64,000 nt of DNA from Streptomyces beigongshangae (GTDB lineage: Bacteria > Actinomycetota > Actinomycetes > Streptomycetales > Streptomycetaceae). This document shows, piece after piece, positions 1-10,682 of this stretch. A program made the position numbers and the translations under genes. Every line of letters begins with the position of its first letter. Position 1 is the stretch's first letter. The notes under the pieces were generated by a model. It ran no database searches. It saw only the letters and a list, made by a program, of their open reading frames with translations, and was not told where the DNA came from. The stretch is taken from the NCBI RefSeq assembly GCF_019710745.1, contig NZ_JAHKJW010000005.1, forward strand, positions 41,428 through 105,427, in the 5' to 3' direction.

Positions 1-522
1 CAGGAGCCGGTCGGCCTCCACGACGCCCGTACCGGCGCCGGCGACGTCGAAGTCGTCCGGGCCCAGCAGACCGGGGTGTTCGGCCGTCTCGCCGCCCACC
101 AGGGCGCAGCCCGCCAGGACACAGCCTTCGGCGATGCCCTTCACGATGGCGGCCACGCGCTCCGGGTGGACCTTGCCGACACAGATGTAGTCGGTCATGA
201 AGAGCGGCTCGGCGCCGCACACCACGATGTCGTCCATGACCATCGCGACCAGGTCGTGGCCGATGGTGTCGTACACGCCCAGCCGCCGGGCCAGGTCGAC
301 CTTCGTGCCCACGCCGTCCGTGGCGGAGGCGAGCAGCGGGCGCTCGTACCGCTTGAGGGCGGAGGCGTCGAAGAGGCCGGCGAAACCGCCCAGGCCGCCA
401 AGGCCCGCGACTTCAGCGCGCTGCGTCTTCTTCACCCACTCCTTCATCAGTTCGACGGCGCGGTCGCCCGCTTCGATGTCGACGCCCGCGGCTGCGTAGC
501 TGGCACCGGTTGTCTCAGACAT
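1..522 (-). CDS. purM: Phosphoribosylformylglycinamidine cyclo-ligase (AIR synthetase), C-terminus off window
   Basis: The N-terminal 174 residues of PurM are present; the gene runs off the left edge. PurM closes the imidazole ring of FGAM to give AIR, the fifth step of de novo purine synthesis, in the cytoplasm. The start is the ATG at 522 ([16 protein letters not shown]). The family motif ATDGVGTK is visible around residues 63-70, followed by the [16 protein letters not shown] segment and GGETAEHPG. It lies 59 bp downstream of purF on the same strand, so co-transcription is likely. A 15-bp tandem duplication (tgttgctgcgggg units, 551-580) fills the spacer. Confidence 0.95.
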   Translation of the reverse strand, partial: MSETTGASYAAAGVDIEAGDRAVELMKEWVKKTQRAEVAGLGGLGGFAGLFDASALKRYERPLLASATDGVGTKVDLARRLGVYDTIGHDLVAMVMDDIVVCGAEPLFMTDYICVGKVHPERVAAIVKGIAEGCVLAGCALVGGETAEHPGLLGPDDFDVAGAGTGVVEADRLL

Positions 523-581
523 GAGGTGAGGACTTTCGTGTCGTACAGCGGTGTTGCTGCGGGGTCTGTTGCTGCGGGGTC

Positions 582-2108
582 TTACGGGCGGCGGATCGCG
601 TCGGCCGCGGCCGTGGCCGCGGGACCCGCGGCCAGCTCGGTCTCCAGGAGCTGCTTGCCCAGCAGCTCGGGGTCCGGGAGGTCCATCGGGTACTCGCCGT
701 CGAAGCAGGCGCGGCAGAGGTTCGGCTTGTCGATGGTGGTGGCCTCGATCATGCCGTCGATGGAGATGTACGAGAGGGAGTCGGCGCCGAGCGAGGTGCC
801 GATCTCCTCGATGGTCATGCCGTTGGCGATCAGCTCGGCGCGGGTCGCGAAGTCGATGCCGAAGAAGCAGGGCCACTTCACGGGGGGCGAGGAGATCCGG
901 ATGTGGATCTCCGCCGCGCCCGCCTCGCGGAGCATGCGGACCAGGGCGCGCTGGGTGTTGCCGCGCACGATCGAGTCGTCGACGACGACCAGGCGCTTGC
1001 CCTTGATGACTTCCTTGAGCGGGTTCAGCTTCAGCCGGATGCCCAGCTGGCGGATGGTCTGCGAGGGCTGGATGAAGGTCCGGCCGACGTACGCGTTCTT
1101 CACCAGACCGGCGCCGAACGGGATGCCGGACGCCTCCGCGTACCCGATCGCGGCGGGCGTGCCGGACTCCGGGGTCGCTATGACCAGATCGGCCTCGACC
1201 GGGGCCTCCTTCGCGAGGCGACGGCCCATCTCCACGCGGGAGAGGTACACGTTCCGGCCGGCGATGTCGGTGTCCGGGCGGGCCAGGTACACGTACTCGA
1301 AGACACAGCCCTTGGGCTTCGCTTCCGCGAATCGCGAGGTGCGCAGGCCGTTCTCGTCGATGGCGACGAACTCGCCCGGCTCGATCTCGCGGACGTAGGA
1401 CGCGCCGCAGATGTCGAGGGCGGCGGACTCGGAGGCGACGACCCAGCCGCGCTCCAGGCGGCCGAGGACCAGCGGGCGGATGCCCTGCGGGTCACGGGCG
1501 GCGTAGAGGGTGTGCTCGTCCATGAAGACGAGCGAGAAGGCGCCCCTGACCTGCGGGAGGACCTTGGCGGACGCCTCCTCCACGGTCAGCGCCTTGCCGT
1601 CGTCGTCGACCTGGGAGGCCAGCAGGGCCGTGAGCAGGTCGGTGTCGTTGGTCGCCGCGACCCGCGGGGTGCGGCCCTCCTGCTTGGGGAGGTCGGCGAC
1701 CATCCCGGCGAGCTCCGCCGTGTTGACCAGGTTGCCGTTGTGACCGAGCGCGATCGAGCCGTGCCCGGTGGCACGGAAGGTCGGCTGGGCGTTCTCCCAG
1801 GTGGAGGCGCCGGTGGTCGAGTAGCGGGCGTGACCGACCGCGATATGACCGAGCAGGGAGCCGAGGGATGCCTCGTCGAAGACCTGGGACACGAGGCCCA
1901 TGTCTCTGAAGACGAGGATCTGGGAGCCGTTGCTCACCGCGATCCCCGCGGATTCCTGGCCTCGATGCTGGAGGGCGTAGAGCCCGAAGTAAGTGAGCTT
2001 GGCGACCTCTTCACCGGGAGCCCAGACTCCGAAGACGCCGCAAGCGTCCTGGGGTCCTTTCTCGCCGGGGAGCAGATCATGACTGAGTCGACCGTCACCA
2101 CGTGGCAC
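582..2108 (-). CDS. purF: Amidophosphoribosyltransferase (glutamine PRPP amidotransferase)
   Basis: PurF makes phosphoribosylamine from PRPP and glutamine, the committed step of purine synthesis. The 508-aa product has an N-terminal class II glutamine amidotransferase domain and a C-terminal PRTase domain with [12 protein letters not shown] as the PRPP loop. The nucleophile Cys sits at residue 23 (DACGVFGVW), so a propeptide must be removed. Cysteines in [15 protein letters not shown] and LCRACF match the 4Fe-4S ligand pattern of the Bacillus-type enzyme. The GTG at 2108 is chosen because it gives the usual short propeptide; an upstream in-frame extension is not protein-like. The ribosome binding site is weak. 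It precedes purM in a probable operon. Confidence 0.96.
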   Translation of the reverse strand: MPRGDGRLSHDLLPGEKGPQDACGVFGVWAPGEEVAKLTYFGLYALQHRGQESAGIAVSNGSQILVFRDMGLVSQVFDEASLGSLLGHIAVGHARYSTTGASTWENAQPTFRATGHGSIALGHNGNLVNTAELAGMVADLPKQEGRTPRVAATNDTDLLTALLASQVDDDGKALTVEEASAKVLPQVRGAFSLVFMDEHTLYAARDPQGIRPLVLGRLERGWVVASESAALDICGASYVREIEPGEFVAIDENGLRTSRFAEAKPKGCVFEYVYLARPDTDIAGRNVYLSRVEMGRRLAKEAPVEADLVIATPESGTPAAIGYAEASGIPFGAGLVKNAYVGRTFIQPSQTIRQLGIRLKLNPLKEVIKGKRLVVVDDSIVRGNTQRALVRMLREAGAAEIHIRISSPPVKWPCFFGIDFATRAELIANGMTIEEIGTSLGADSLSYISIDGMIEATTIDKPNLCRACFDGEYPMDLPDPELLGKQLLETELAAGPAATAAADAIRRP

Positions 2109-2159
2109 GCAACCGAGTGTAGGCGAGATCGACCACTGGTCCGAATTGGGGAAGGGCCC

Positions 2160-2183
2160 GGGCGGCGCCGACGGACGCCGCCC
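2160..2183 (-). terminator. Hairpin downstream of the META lipoprotein gene
   Basis: GGGCGGCG and CGCCGCCC form an 8-bp perfect stem with an 8-nt loop, starting 8 bp past the stop codon at 2192. No U-tract follows, as is usual in Streptomyces. Confidence 0.6.
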
Positions 2184-2191
2184 GCCGGGGG

Positions 2192-3088
2192 TCACTTCGC
2201 GGCGACGGCTTCCAGACCCGCTCCGTTTTCGCTGGTCAGCGTGAGGTCGCTGCCCTTCAGCCGATACTTCACCGTGCCGCCGAAGAGCTTCAGCAGGGTG
2301 CGTTCGGTGTCCATGAGTGAGTCGGAGCACATCTTCCGGGTGGTGCCGGGGGTGCCCAGGGTGATAACGCCGTCGCCGACGGTGGCCTTCGCCGTGACCC
2401 GGTTGCAGCCGAGCTGACCGGTGACGGTGCCCTTCCCGTCGAAGGTCAGGTGGACCCTGCCCTCGGCCCCGGTGGGCAGGGCGACGGCGGAGCCGCCCTC
2501 CGTGCCTCCCTCCGTGCCTCCCTCGGCGTCGCCCTTCACCGTGCCGGTGACGTTCCACTTCGTTCCGTGGAGGGCGGCCGGCTTCTCGGCGGTGAGTTCC
2601 ACGGTGTGGCCGTCCTCGGTGGTGAGCGTCAGTCCGTCGTCGTCGACCTCGGCCCTGATGGTGCTGCCGGAGATGACGTCGCCGAGCTGCGACTCGAAGT
2701 CCATCGCCCCCTTCGCCGTGCAGGCCATCTCGGTCTTGAAGGTGTCGTCGCCGACGGTGATCGTGTCGCCCTCGATCTCGGCGCTCGCCCCGAAGTGGTT
2801 GCAGCCGTAGTTGCCGCCCACCGTGCCGTCCTCGGCGAACTCGATGTGCGCTCCGGCCGGGGCCGCGTGTTTCTCGCCGCCGACGGTCACGCTGTCCACG
2901 TTCCACTGCTTGCCGGTGATCTCGGCGGCCGCCTGCCGGGTGCCGACGGAACGGGAACCGGATTCCTCGTCCCCGCTCCCGGTGCCGCAGGCGGCCGTGG
3001 CGAGCAGTCCGGTGACCGCCAGGGCGCTGAGGCCGGCCCGGGTACCGAGGGCGCTGAAGGCGCTGAAAGTGCGTCGCTGCGTGTGCAT
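2192..3088 (-). CDS. Lipoprotein with two META (HslJ-like) domains
   Basis: The 298-aa product starts with a signal peptide ending in a lipobox (LLATAAC, Cys about residue 34), so it should be a membrane-anchored extracellular lipoprotein. Two META/HslJ-type domains follow, at roughly 55-160 and 165-298. Each shows the family pattern with a WNV start, a GxxGCN motif (GGNYGCNHF; TGQLGCNRV) and a late Met-Cys pair (TEMACT; RKMCSD). The domains are separated by a Gly-Thr-Glu repeat (GGTEGGTEGG). META proteins in bacteria are linked to heat tolerance and envelope stress, but the role here is unknown. It sits alone between purF and the SCP2-like gene, each separated by hairpins. Confidence 0.85.
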   Translation of the reverse strand: MHTQRRTFSAFSALGTRAGLSALAVTGLLATAACGTGSGDEESGSRSVGTRQAAAEITGKQWNVDSVTVGGEKHAAPAGAHIEFAEDGTVGGNYGCNHFGASAEIEGDTITVGDDTFKTEMACTAKGAMDFESQLGDVISGSTIRAEVDDDGLTLTTEDGHTVELTAEKPAALHGTKWNVTGTVKGDAEGGTEGGTEGGSAVALPTGAEGRVHLTFDGKGTVTGQLGCNRVTAKATVGDGVITLGTPGTTRKMCSDSLMDTERTLLKLFGGTVKYRLKGSDLTLTSENGAGLEAVAAK

Positions 3089-3141
3089 GCCGCTTTGACG
3101 GGACGGGTGGGGTGATTGGTTCCCCCACCGCGTAACGGCCG

Positions 3142-3173
3142 CCCGACGGCGGTCCTTCGCGTCCGCCGTCGGG
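3142..3173 (-). terminator. Strong hairpin after the SCP2/MDMPI-like gene
   Basis: CCCGACGGCGG pairs perfectly with CCGCCGTCGGG (11 bp, 10-nt loop). It abuts the stop codon at 3174. Confidence 0.7.
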
Positions 3174-3971
3174 TCAGCGCATGAGCGGAAGCAGTCCGCC
3201 CAGGTCGGCGCGTTCCCCGCTCGCGCTGACCTTCGCGTCGTCCAGGGCCGCCCGCCACCGCGTACGGCCGCTCGCCAGGCGGAGCCAGGTCAGCGGATCC
3301 GTCTCGACGACGTTGGGCGGGGTGCCGCGCGTGTGGCGCGGGCCCTCCACGCACTGCACGACCGCGTACGGCGGTACGCGCACCTCGGTGGAGGCACCGG
3401 GCGCCTTCGCGGCGAGCGCGTCGGCGAGGAGGCGGGTGCAGGCGGCGAGGGCCTGGCGGTCGTACGGGACGTCGAGGCCCGGCACGGCCGCGTTGAGGTC
3501 GTCGGTGTGGACGACCAGCTCCACGGTGCGGGTGACCAGGTAGTCGGCCAGGGTCATGGCTCCCACGCGGGTCGCCAGCAGCCGGCCGCCCGGGGCGTCC
3601 GGCAGGCGCTCGGTGAAGCGGGCCTCCGTGCGTCCGTACAGCGCGTCGAGGTCCGGCTCGGCGGCGGCGAGCGTCCGTACGTCGTCGTCGACCTCGGCCG
3701 CCCGCGGTGCCGTGGCCGACGGCCAGTCGAGCAGGGGCAGCGCGGGTCCGGCGGGCTCGTCCCCGTCCAGGCCGCGGCTGACGGCCTCCAGCGCCATGGT
3801 GAGGTGCGCGGCCAGCTCCCGTACGGTCCAGTCGCCGAGGGCGGTCGGCGCGGCGAGCTGCTCGGGGGTCAGGGTGCGTACGGCCGCCCGTACGTTCCCG
3901 AACTGGGCGAGGACCGCGGTGCGGGTCCTGACCGGGTCGTAGGTGCGGGGGCGTTTCCTGGCCGGGGGCAT
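3174..3971 (-). CDS. Maleylpyruvate isomerase-like (DinB fold) / sterol-carrier family protein
   Basis: A 265-aa cytoplasmic protein. Residues about 10-200 resemble the mycothiol-dependent maleylpyruvate isomerase N-terminal (DinB-like four-helix) domain common in actinobacteria, with WTVRELAAHL near residue 47 and a later HTDDLN motif that supply the usual histidines. The C-terminal about 70 residues (VRVPPYAVVQCVEG to the end) look like an SCP2-type domain. Family members bind a metal and often depend on mycothiol; the substrate is unknown. The ATG at 3971 (MPPARKRPRTYDP) begins the conserved region; the longer upstream reading runs through the purL terminator. No clear Shine-Dalgarno sequence is seen. 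Confidence 0.75.
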   Translation of the reverse strand: MPPARKRPRTYDPVRTRTAVLAQFGNVRAAVRTLTPEQLAAPTALGDWTVRELAAHLTMALEAVSRGLDGDEPAGPALPLLDWPSATAPRAAEVDDDVRTLAAAEPDLDALYGRTEARFTERLPDAPGGRLLATRVGAMTLADYLVTRTVELVVHTDDLNAAVPGLDVPYDRQALAACTRLLADALAAKAPGASTEVRVPPYAVVQCVEGPRHTRGTPPNVVETDPLTWLRLASGRTRWRAALDDAKVSASGERADLGGLLPLMR

Positions 3972-4053
3972 GGGGTGAGCGTAGCGATGTCCCCGCGGGG
4001 TCGCGCTCGTACGTCGGGTGCGGCCCGGTGAGGGCTGAGCGCGCGGTTCCCCG

Positions 4054-4080
4054 CCGGGCGGAGGTCGAACCTCCGCCCGG
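4054..4080 (-). terminator. purL terminator hairpin
   Basis: CCGGGCGGAGGT and ACCTCCGCCCGG form a perfect 12-bp stem around the triloop cga, 12 bp beyond the purL stop. Confidence 0.8.
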
Positions 4081-4092
4081 TGGGGGCGCACG

Positions 4093-6347
<2,255 letters not shown>

Positions 6348-6351
<4 letters not shown>

Positions 6352-7052
6352 GCGGTGACCAGCTTCTTGAGGATCGACGTGAAGAAGGGGAGGCCGTCCG
6401 TGCGGCCGGACCCGACGAGGGGCTCGACGGCGTGCTCCGGGTGCGGCATCAGGCCGACGACGTTGCCCGCCTCGTTCGAGATGCCGGCGATGTCCCGCAG
6501 GGAGCCGTTGGGGTTGCCGTGGCCCTCGGCCGCGTCGCCGCCGGTCACGTAGCGGAAGGCGACCCGGCCCTCCGCCTCCAGCATGTCGAGGGTGCGCTCG
6601 TCGGCGACGTACCGCCCGTCCATGTTCTTCAGCGGGATGTGGATCTCCTGGCCGGCCTCGTAGTCGGCGGTCCAGGCGGTCGACGCGTTCTCCACCCTCA
6701 GCTTCTGGTCGCGGCAGATGAAGTGGAGGTGGTCGTTGCCGAGCATCCCGCCGGGAAGGAGGTGGGCCTCGGTGAGGATCTGGAAGCCGTTGCAGATGCC
6801 GAGCACCGGCATTCCCGACTTCGCCTGCTCGATGAGGGTCTCCATCACCGGCGAGAAGCGCGCGATGGCACCGGCACGCAGATAGTCGCCGTACGAGAAT
6901 CCGCCGCACAGCACCACCGCGTCGACCTGCCGGAGGTCCTTGTCCTTGTGCCAGAGGGCGACGGGCTCGGCGCCGGCGAGCTTGATCGCACGCCGGGTGT
7001 CCCGGTCGTCGAGGCTTCCCGGGAAAGTGACGACGCCAATACGAGCGGTCAC
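6348..7052 (-). CDS. purQ: FGAM synthase glutaminase subunit
   Basis: The 234-aa class I glutamine amidotransferase supplies ammonia to PurL. The nucleophile is the Cys in VLGICNGFQ, and the His-Glu pair is in [10 protein letters not shown] near the C-terminus. The GTG at 7052 overlaps the purS stop (GTGA), and its own stop overlaps the purL start, so purS, purQ and purL form a tightly coupled operon in that order. Confidence 0.97.
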
Positions 7053-7318
7053 TTCCCGGCCTCCGCGACTTCCTCGACCTTGACGGTGAAGTCCTCGATC
7101 ACGGTGTTGGCGAGGAAGGATTCGGCGAGTTCGTGGATGCGGGCGAGCGCGGCGTCGTCCACCGGTCCGTCAACTTCCAGTTCGAATCGCTTTCCCTGAC
7201 GTACGTCGGAGACGCCTTCGAAACCGAGACGCGGCAGTGCACGCTGCACCGCCTGGCCCTGGGGGTCGAGGATCTCCGGCTTGAGCATGACGTCGACTAC
7301 GACGCGTGCCACTGGCAC
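7049..7318 (-). CDS. purS: FGAM synthase accessory subunit
   Basis: An 89-aa protein with the PurS pattern ([19 protein letters not shown] near the N-terminus). PurS dimers bridge PurL and PurQ and help channel ammonia. It is the first gene of the purS-purQ-purL operon. The GTG start at 7318 is followed at once by the conserved beta strand. Regulation probably acts in the spacer towards lsr2, where nested inverted repeats occur. Confidence 0.95.
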   Translation of the reverse strand: MPVARVVVDVMLKPEILDPQGQAVQRALPRLGFEGVSDVRQGKRFELEVDGPVDDAALARIHELAESFLANTVIEDFTVKVEEVAEAGK

Positions 7319-7368
7319 TCCCGGTGTGTGGTGCTGAGCAGGTCCCTTCAGACTACCCGTACAAAATT

Positions 7369-7397
7369 TCTACGCGGGTAGATTCGTAGGAATCTAC
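7369..7397. promoter_or_regulatory. Nested inverted repeats upstream of purS
   Basis: Two overlapping dyads lie 51-79 bp upstream of purS. TCTAC-gcgg-GTAGA covers 7369-7382 and GTAGATTC-gtag-GAATCTAC covers 7378-7397, the second a perfect 8-bp arm pair. They share the GTAGA block, so the two dyads are mutually exclusive as hairpins, or form a double operator. A purine-operon operator or leader structure is an inference from position. Confidence 0.5.
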
Positions 7398-7694
7398 GTG
7401 ACGGCCATCACGATTACGCATCGAGGGGCTATGGTCGGCCCGCCTTCGCGAAAAATCCTGGGAAAGATTCGGATCAGCACCCGGCCCGCTATTGCCCCGG
7501 GTGTGCTCCGGGGGATTTAGTCGGGCTTCCCAAGGGATTGCCGGGCACTGTACAAATGAATTGGCAATAGCAGATACTTTGCCCGATCAACCATCAAGCA
7601 CCCAGCAATCACCCATAAAAGCAGTCGGACAGTCGGCATCTCCGCACGTCATCGCGCGTCGCCGGAGAGACGCCGCACGAAGGGACCGATATTC
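7398..7694 (+). promoter_or_regulatory. AT-rich lsr2 upstream region
   Basis: This spacer, especially 7540-7625, is clearly poorer in GC than the flanking genes (runs such as tacaaatgaattgg and cccataaaagcag). Lsr2 prefers AT-rich DNA, so autoregulation is plausible. No gene is seen in it. A purine-rich gaaggga sits about 9 nt before the lsr2 GTG. Confidence 0.4.
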
Positions 7695-8012
7695 GTGGCG
7701 CAGCGTGTCGTAGTCACTCTCTTCGACGACATCGACGGCTCGAAAGCGACGGAGACGATCGCCTTCGGCCTGGACGGCACGTCGTACGAGATCGACCTCA
7801 ATCCGGCCAACGCCGAGAAGCTGCGCAGGGCCCTGGAGCCCTACGTGGAGGCGGGCCGCAAGCGGTCGCGGTCCGGCAGGGCCTACCGGGAGACGGCGGT
7901 CGCGCCGGATCCCTCGGCCGTGCGGGCCTGGGCGCAGTCGAACCGGCTGGAGGTGCCGGCGCGGGGGCGGATTCCCAAGAAGGTGTACGAGGCGTTCGCC
8001 GCGGCTCAGTGA
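7695..8012 (+). CDS. lsr2: Lsr2 nucleoid-associated silencer
   Basis: The 105-aa product matches Lsr2, the actinobacterial H-NS-like protein that bridges and silences AT-rich, often foreign, DNA. The N-terminal dimerization half starts AQRVVVTLFDDIDGSKA; the C-terminal DNA-binding half ends with RAWAQSNRLEVPARGRIPK, which contains the AT-hook-like RGR motif. The GTG at 7695 gives the standard length. It is divergent from the purS operon. The AICE cargo in this window, of lower GC, is a natural target. Confidence 0.95.
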   Translation: MAQRVVVTLFDDIDGSKATETIAFGLDGTSYEIDLNPANAEKLRRALEPYVEAGRKRSRSGRAYRETAVAPDPSAVRAWAQSNRLEVPARGRIPKKVYEAFAAAQ

Positions 8013-8043
8013 GTGGGGGTCCGGCCCTTCGGGCCTCACCGCC

Positions 8044-8217
8044 CGGGGGGCCTCCCCCTGGGGGCCTCCCCCTGGGGGCCTCCCCCTGGGGGAGGGCAAG
8101 GGGTCGTGCGTCGGCCTCGGGTCGGTGGGGGCCGGGCGCGCAGTTCCCCGCGCCCCTGAAGGGGCGTCCTCTTCAGGGGCGGGCCTGGAGGGGCGGGCCT
8201 GGAGGGGCGGGCCTGGA
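8044..8217. repeat. GC-rich tandem repeats and Streptomyces intergenic repeat downstream of lsr2
   Basis: A 15-bp unit (ctgggggcctccccc) occurs about three times at 8044-8094, and a 14-bp unit (ggggcgggcctgga) three times at 8176-8217. Between them, near 8137-8160, is the gcgcagttccccgcgcccc sequence that recurs between Streptomyces genes. The 8013-8328 interval holds no gene that I can support. Confidence 0.7.
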
Positions 8218-8328
8218 AAAGCGGTCATTGGAGGCCCGGGGGAGCCGACTTGCGTTGCACCCCCGTCGATCAGCTAGAGTCTGGAGCACGCCGAGGGGCA
8301 AGGCCGAAAGGCCCGGCTCCGGAGCCAC

Positions 8329-8400
8329 GCGGGTGTAGTTCAGTAGTAGAACATCCCCCTTCCAGGGGGAAGGCGCAGTGTGCAATTCCTGTCACCCGCT
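8329..8400 (+). tRNA. tRNA-Gly (anticodon TCC), atypical T arm
   Basis: The acceptor GCGGGTG (8329-8335) pairs with CACCCGC (8393-8399). The D arm is GTTC-AGTAGTA-GAAC. The anticodon stem TCCCC/GGGGA carries the loop CTTCCAG, giving anticodon TCC. The T arm is odd: the loop reads TGCAATT rather than TTCRAAT, and its 5' strand does not make the usual 5-bp stem with CCTGT. CCA is not encoded. It may be a functional Streptomyces variant or a decaying copy. Confidence 0.8.
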
Positions 8401-8479
8401 CCGCATCGCCGGTCTGATCGCTCTTCGGATCAGGTAGGCTGATGCTCGCGCCGATCGGTGAAAGCCGGTCGGAGGCAAT

Positions 8480-8555
8480 GCGGACGTAGCTCAGTTGGTA
8501 GAGCGCAACCTTGCCAAGGTTGAGGTCGCCAGTTCGAACCTGGTCGTCCGCTCCA
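8480..8555 (+). tRNA. tRNA-Gly (anticodon GCC), CCA encoded
   Basis: GCGGACG (8480-8486) pairs with CGTCCGC, followed by T and an encoded CCA ending at 8555. The anticodon loop TTGCCAA gives GCC. D loop CTCAGTTGGTAGAG and T loop TTCGAAC are canonical. The gene body is identical to the copy at 12624. Confidence 0.97.
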
Positions 8556-8571
8556 GTAAGTGAAGGTGAGC

Positions 8572-8601
8572 AAAGGCTCCGGTCGAGTGACCGGGGCCTT
8601 T
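8572..8601 (+). terminator. tRNA-Gly terminator
   Basis: AAAGGCtCCGGTC pairs with GACCGGgGCCTTT across a GAGT loop, with one G-T pair, followed by tct. Confidence 0.7.
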
Positions 8602-8649
8602 CTCGTATGCGCACCCGGCATGCCTCGGCTCCCGGCCGTCCGGCCCGTC

Positions 8650-8661
8650 TGACATTTGTCA
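8650..8661. promoter_or_regulatory. TGACA-tt-TGTCA dyad upstream of the ABC operon
   Basis: TGACATTTGTCA is a perfect 12-bp palindrome 58 bp before the ABC ATPase start, and a further TGACA half-site follows at about 8672. It is a likely operator for the DesR-like response regulator encoded at the end of the same cluster. This is inferred from position and symmetry. Confidence 0.5.
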
Positions 8662-8719
8662 TGTGCACCAGTGACAGCTCGCACTGCCGGACGGCGCCCG
8701 CCGCCGGGACGCTTGAGTC

Positions 8720-9784
8720 ATGAACACGGTCACGAACGCAGTCATGAACACGGATGAGCCCGTGATTGAGGTCACAGACCTGCGACGCGTCTACCGCGGC
8801 GGCTACGAAGCCGTCCGGGGAGTGTCCTTCGAGGTCGGCCGCGGCGAACTCTTCGCGCTGCTCGGCACCAACGGCGCCGGCAAGACCTCCACCGTCGAAC
8901 TCATCGAGGGCCTCGCGCCGCCCGCCGGCGGCCGGGTGCGCGTCCTCGGGCACGACCCGTACACCGAGCGCTCCGTGGTGCGGCCGCGCATCGGCCTCAT
9001 GCTCCAGGAGGGCGGCTTCCCGTCCGAGCTGACCGTCTCGGAGACGGTACGGATGTGGGCCGGCTGCACGAGCGGAGCCCGCCCCGAGAGCGAGGCGCTG
9101 TCGCTGGTCGGCCTCACCCGCAGGGCCGGCGTACGGGTCAAGCAGCTGTCCGGGGGCGAGAAGCGCCGCCTGGACCTGGCACTCGCGCTGCTCGGGCGGC
9201 CCGAGGTGCTCTTCCTGGACGAGCCGACCACCGGCCTCGACGTCGAAGGGCGCCAGGAGACCTGGGAGTTGGTGCGCGAACTGCGTGCGGCGGGCACGAC
9301 CGTGCTGCTCACCACCCACTACCTGGAGGAGGCGGAGGGCCTGGCCGACCGGCTCGCGATCCTGCACGCCGGGCAGATCGCGGTCTCCGGCACCCCGGCG
9401 GAGGTGACCGCCTCCCAGCCGTCGCGGATCTCCTTCGAACTGCCCGCCGGCTACTTCCCCGGCGACCTGCCGCCGCTCGACTCCCTCGGTGTCACCGGGC
9501 ACGAGGTCGTCGGGCGGGTGCTCCGGCTGCGGACGAACGAGCTCCAGCGGGCCGCCACCGGGCTGCTGGTGTGGGCCGAGCGGGCCGGTGTCGAGCTGCG
9601 GGGGCTCGACGTGCGGTCCGGGTCCCTGGAGGAGGCGTTCCTGCGCATCGCGCGCGATGTGTCCGAGCGGGACGCCCGGGCGGAGCAGCCGCCCCGCCCG
9701 GGCGGCTCCGAGAGCGGTGGGGACGGCAGGAACGGCAAGGACGGCCGGAACCCGAAGCACTCGAAGAAGGAGCACGTGGCATGA
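8720..9784 (+). CDS. ABC transporter ATP-binding protein (DrrA-type)
   Basis: The 354-aa ATPase has Walker A (GTNGAGKTS, about residues 51-59), the signature KQLSGGEKRRLDLALALLG and Walker B (VLFLDEPTTGLD), followed by the H-loop TTHYLEEAE. The C-terminal 120 residues end in a charged Gly/Lys tail. This is the CcmA/DrrA class of exporters. The first codons contain a duplicated gtcatgaacacgg, so a second start at 8744 is possible; neither has a strong ribosome binding site. The stop overlaps the permease start (ATGA). Confidence 0.92.
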   Translation: MNTVTNAVMNTDEPVIEVTDLRRVYRGGYEAVRGVSFEVGRGELFALLGTNGAGKTSTVELIEGLAPPAGGRVRVLGHDPYTERSVVRPRIGLMLQEGGFPSELTVSETVRMWAGCTSGARPESEALSLVGLTRRAGVRVKQLSGGEKRRLDLALALLGRPEVLFLDEPTTGLDVEGRQETWELVRELRAAGTTVLLTTHYLEEAEGLADRLAILHAGQIAVSGTPAEVTASQPSRISFELPAGYFPGDLPPLDSLGVTGHEVVGRVLRLRTNELQRAATGLLVWAERAGVELRGLDVRSGSLEEAFLRIARDVSERDARAEQPPRPGGSESGGDGRNGKDGRNPKHSKKEHVA

Positions 9785-10593
9785 GCACAGAAACCGCTGC
9801 CCCCGCCCCCCTCGCCCCCGCGGGGCCCACGGTGACCGCGGCCGGGCGGATGACCTCGCTCGCCCGGGCCGAACTCACCCTGATCGCACGCAGCAGGGCC
9901 ACCTTCTTCGCGGCGGTGTTCGTGCCGCTGGTCCTGCCGATCAGCTTCCGCTCGACCGTCGAGGACATGGACCTGAAGGCCACCGGGCTCTCGGTCGGCT
10001 CGGTGATCCTGCCCTCCGCCATCGGCTTCTCCCTGCTCTTCGCCGTCTACAGCTCCCTGGTGAGCGTCTACGCCGCCCGACGCGAGGAGCTCGTCCTCAA
10101 GCGGCTCCGCACCGGCGAGCTGCGGGACGCGGAGATCCTGACGGGCGCCGCCCTGCCGTCGGTCCTCATCGGCCTGGTGCAGTGCCTGGTGCTGACGGCC
10201 GTCTGCGCCGCGCTCATGGACGTCGGGACGCCCGAGGCGCCCCTCCTCGCCGTGCTGGGGCTGCTGCTGGGGCTCGCGATGTGGCCGGCGCTCGCGGCGG
10301 TGACCGCGAGCTTCAGCAGGAGCGTGGAGGGCGCCCAGGTCGCGGCGATGCCCCTGCTGCTCGTGTCGATGATGGCTTCCGGCACCGTCGTCCCCTTCGA
10401 GGTCATGCCGGACCGGCTCGCCTCCGTCTGCGAGCTGCTGCCGCTGTCCCCGGTGATCACCCTCATACGCGGTGGCTGGACCGGGAACCTCTCCGGGTAC
10501 GAGGCCCTGGGCGCCGTCGCGACGGCGGTGGCCTGGATCGTGATCGCGGTGTTTGCTGTACGCAAGTGGTTCCGCTGGGAGCCGAGGCGCTGA
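9781..10593 (+). CDS. ABC-2 type transporter permease
   Basis: A 270-aa integral membrane protein of the ABC-2 class with about six membrane segments. A cytoplasmic N-terminus precedes the first, at about 40-60, and the last is near 245-262 before RKWFRWEPRR. It pairs with the upstream ATPase through a 4-bp ATGA overlap. No substrate can be assigned. The cluster arrangement (ATPase, permease, DesK-like kinase, DesR-like regulator) is common in Streptomyces, where such transporters often respond to membrane-active compounds. Confidence 0.9.
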   Translation: MSTETAAPAPLAPAGPTVTAAGRMTSLARAELTLIARSRATFFAAVFVPLVLPISFRSTVEDMDLKATGLSVGSVILPSAIGFSLLFAVYSSLVSVYAARREELVLKRLRTGELRDAEILTGAALPSVLIGLVQCLVLTAVCAALMDVGTPEAPLLAVLGLLLGLAMWPALAAVTASFSRSVEGAQVAAMPLLLVSMMASGTVVPFEVMPDRLASVCELLPLSPVITLIRGGWTGNLSGYEALGAVATAVAWIVIAVFAVRKWFRWEPRR

Positions 10594-10682
10594 CCTCGGA
10601 CGGAAGCGGCCGGCGGCGGGAACGGCCGACGGCAGGACAGTCGGCGGCAGGACGGTCGGCGACGGGAACGAGGAGTCCGGGG

